Of a stretch of 6,413 bases of DNA, positions 5,174-6,413 are shown in pieces; the stretch's first letter is position 1; every line of letters begins with the position of its first letter. The notes beneath the pieces were generated by a model that made no database searches, was not told the origin of the DNA, and saw only the letters and a program-made list of their open reading frames with translations. A program made the position numbers and the translations under genes. The stretch comes from Kiloniellales bacterium. Its GTDB lineage: Bacteria; Pseudomonadota; Alphaproteobacteria; Kiloniellales; JAKSDN01. The stretch spans positions 1-6,413 of the forward strand of contig JAKSDN010001260.1 in the NCBI GenBank assembly GCA_022360075.1, in the 5' to 3' direction.

Positions 5174-6413
5174 GTGGGCGAAATCGCTTCCCTCATCCCG
5201 GCGGCACTCGCGGTCGCTGCGTTCATTCCGGGGCCGCAGCAGCCCTTCATCGCCGCCGCGGCCGCCCTGTCCGGCATCGCGCTCTCGTTCCTGGGCCCGA
5301 AGCCCAAGCGCGGCAAGGTCAGGCTGCCGGACCTGCCCTCGACGGCGCAGGACCGCGTGCAGCTCGTGCGCTCGCCAGTCGAGTCGCACAAGATCGTCTA
5401 CGGCACGGCCGAGGTCGGCGGCCCCCTGGTCTTCGTCCACACGCACGGCTCGAGCCAGGAGTTCCTGAAGCTGGCGCAGGCCTACACCGGCCACGAGATC
5501 ACCCAGTTCCTCGAGTTCCGGGTCAACGACGTCGTGCTGAACGCGGCGAGCGACTTCAACGCCGATCTGACGGTGAGCTTTCCCAATACCGGCACGGCGA
5601 CGACGTCGAAGTTCGCGAACCACCTCAGCGCCAGCATCCATCTCGGCGCCGACGACCAGATCGCCAATGGCATCCTGACCGGCCTGCCCGGCGCGGGCTG
5701 GACGGGCGAGCACCGGCTGCTCGGCGTGGCCTACGCGATGTTCGGGCTGATCTACAACCGCGACATCTACACCAACGGCATCCCGAACCTCAGCGCGGTC
5801 GTGAAGGGCCGCAAGGTCTGGGACCCGAGGGACGCGGGCCAGGACCCGGACAACCCGGCGACGCACCTCTTCTCCAACAACTGGGCGCTCTGCGTACTCG
5901 ACTATCTGCGCGCCGACTTCGGGCTCGCCGCCGGCCTCGACGAGATCGACCTGCCGAGCTTCATCACGGCGGCGAATATCTCCGACGAGGCGGTGGCCAC
6001 CGGCGGCACCCCGGCGAGCCAGGCGCGCTACAGCTGCGACGGCGTGATCGATCTCGAGGACAACCCGCGCGACATCATGCAGGACCTGCTCTCGGCCGGC
6101 GCGGGCTCGCTCAGCTACAGCCAGGGCAAGTACCACCTCTTCGCCGGCGCCTACGTGACGCCGGTGCATGCCCTCACGGTCGACGACCTGGCCGGCGAGA
6201 TCCAGATCCAGACCCGGGTCGAGCGGCGCGAGCTGTTCAACGCGGTGCGCGGCACCTTCGTCGACCCGGCGCAGTTCTATCAGCCGACCGACTTTCCGCC
6301 GCGCGAGAACGCGACCTTCGAGGCCGAGGACGGCGGCCAGCAGATCTTCCGCGACATCGAGCTGCCTTTCACCCAGGATTCGATCCGGGCCCAGCGCATC
6401 GCCGAGATTCTGC
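5174..6413 (+). CDS. Phage tail tip / host-specificity protein (lambda J-like), N-terminal part
   Basis: A reading frame from GTG 5174 stays open to the right edge, giving 413 codons; the 3' end lies outside the window. Residues about 4-40 are hydrophobic and Ala/Ile-rich. Next comes RSPVESHKIVYG (66-77), followed by a VGGPLVFV strand, the characteristic opening of J-like tail tip proteins (Phage-tail_3 type). Further markers are RKVWDPRD and NNWALCVLDYLRADFG near 237, matching the pattern in these proteins where a bound strand precedes ALCVLDYL. The family assembles as a trimer at the tail tip, recognises the receptor and forms the exit channel; full-length members usually exceed 1000 residues, so most of the protein, including receptor-binding parts, is probably missing here. 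It is the last of the coupled series and its position after the NlpC/P60-like gene is the standard order. Confidence 0.88.
   Translation, partial: MGEIASLIPAALAVAAFIPGPQQPFIAAAAALSGIALSFLGPKPKRGKVRLPDLPSTAQDRVQLVRSPVESHKIVYGTAEVGGPLVFVHTHGSSQEFLKLAQAYTGHEITQFLEFRVNDVVLNAASDFNADLTVSFPNTGTATTSKFANHLSASIHLGADDQIANGILTGLPGAGWTGEHRLLGVAYAMFGLIYNRDIYTNGIPNLSAVVKGRKVWDPRDAGQDPDNPATHLFSNNWALCVLDYLRADFGLAAGLDEIDLPSFITAANISDEAVATGGTPASQARYSCDGVIDLEDNPRDIMQDLLSAGAGSLSYSQGKYHLFAGAYVTPVHALTVDDLAGEIQIQTRVERRELFNAVRGTFVDPAQFYQPTDFPPRENATFEAEDGGQQIFRDIELPFTQDSIRAQRIAEIL

Noticed and set aside
5153..6169. A 338-codon minus-strand open frame opposite the tip protein gene
   Set aside because: Low-complexity Arg/Val/Ala composition, no ribosome binding site noticed, and the plus strand encodes a recognisable J-like protein throughout.

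Overview
The window looks like the tail-assembly end of a tailed phage with a long non-contractile tail (siphovirus-like), most likely a prophage in a high-GC alphaproteobacterium. The evidence is gene order plus protein motifs: tape measure, then four closely coupled plus-strand genes that match, slot by slot, the distal-tail / hub / NlpC-P60-like / tip-protein series known from alphaproteobacterial siphophages and gene transfer agents. From about 1860 onward the coding DNA is very GC-rich (roughly 70% by eye) with third positions almost all G or C. The host genus cannot be read from the sequence, and no integrase, attachment site or host gene is visible.

Layout. Positions 1-189 hold perhaps the tail end of an upstream gene, followed by two hairpins. 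Position 190 begins a short broken reading frame whose start resembles the start of the tape measure gene; it stops after 38 codons. A separate gene at 670-401 runs against the operon and encodes a small zinc-ribbon membrane protein, with its own ribosome binding site and a candidate promoter. The tape measure gene occupies 868-3219. A small lower-GC gene (3238-3525) sits between it and the distal tail genes at 3529-4164, 4164-4754 and 4751-5173. A long tip/host-specificity gene starts with GTG at 5174 and runs off the right edge.

How it works together. The tape measure protein would set tail length and carry the tip complex at one end. The proteins from 3529 onward would form the distal tail ring, the hub, a peptidase-fold component and the receptor-facing tip. 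Overlapping or abutting stops and starts (4164, 4751-4754, 5173/5174) indicate translational coupling and fixed stoichiometry.

The unusual part is the left third. The DNA from 1 to about 1860, including the first 331 codons of the tape measure gene, is clearly less GC-rich than the rest. It also contains what looks like a second, abortive tape-measure start with a related leader, and a reverse-strand accessory gene lies between the two starts. This reads as a mosaic junction inside the tape measure gene, where an N-terminal module and an accessory gene were exchanged. Nothing seen here proves a new functional system. The strongest points to check are the duplicated start, the in-gene composition break, a 56-residue tandem repeat in the tape measure protein, and the reverse-strand membrane protein.
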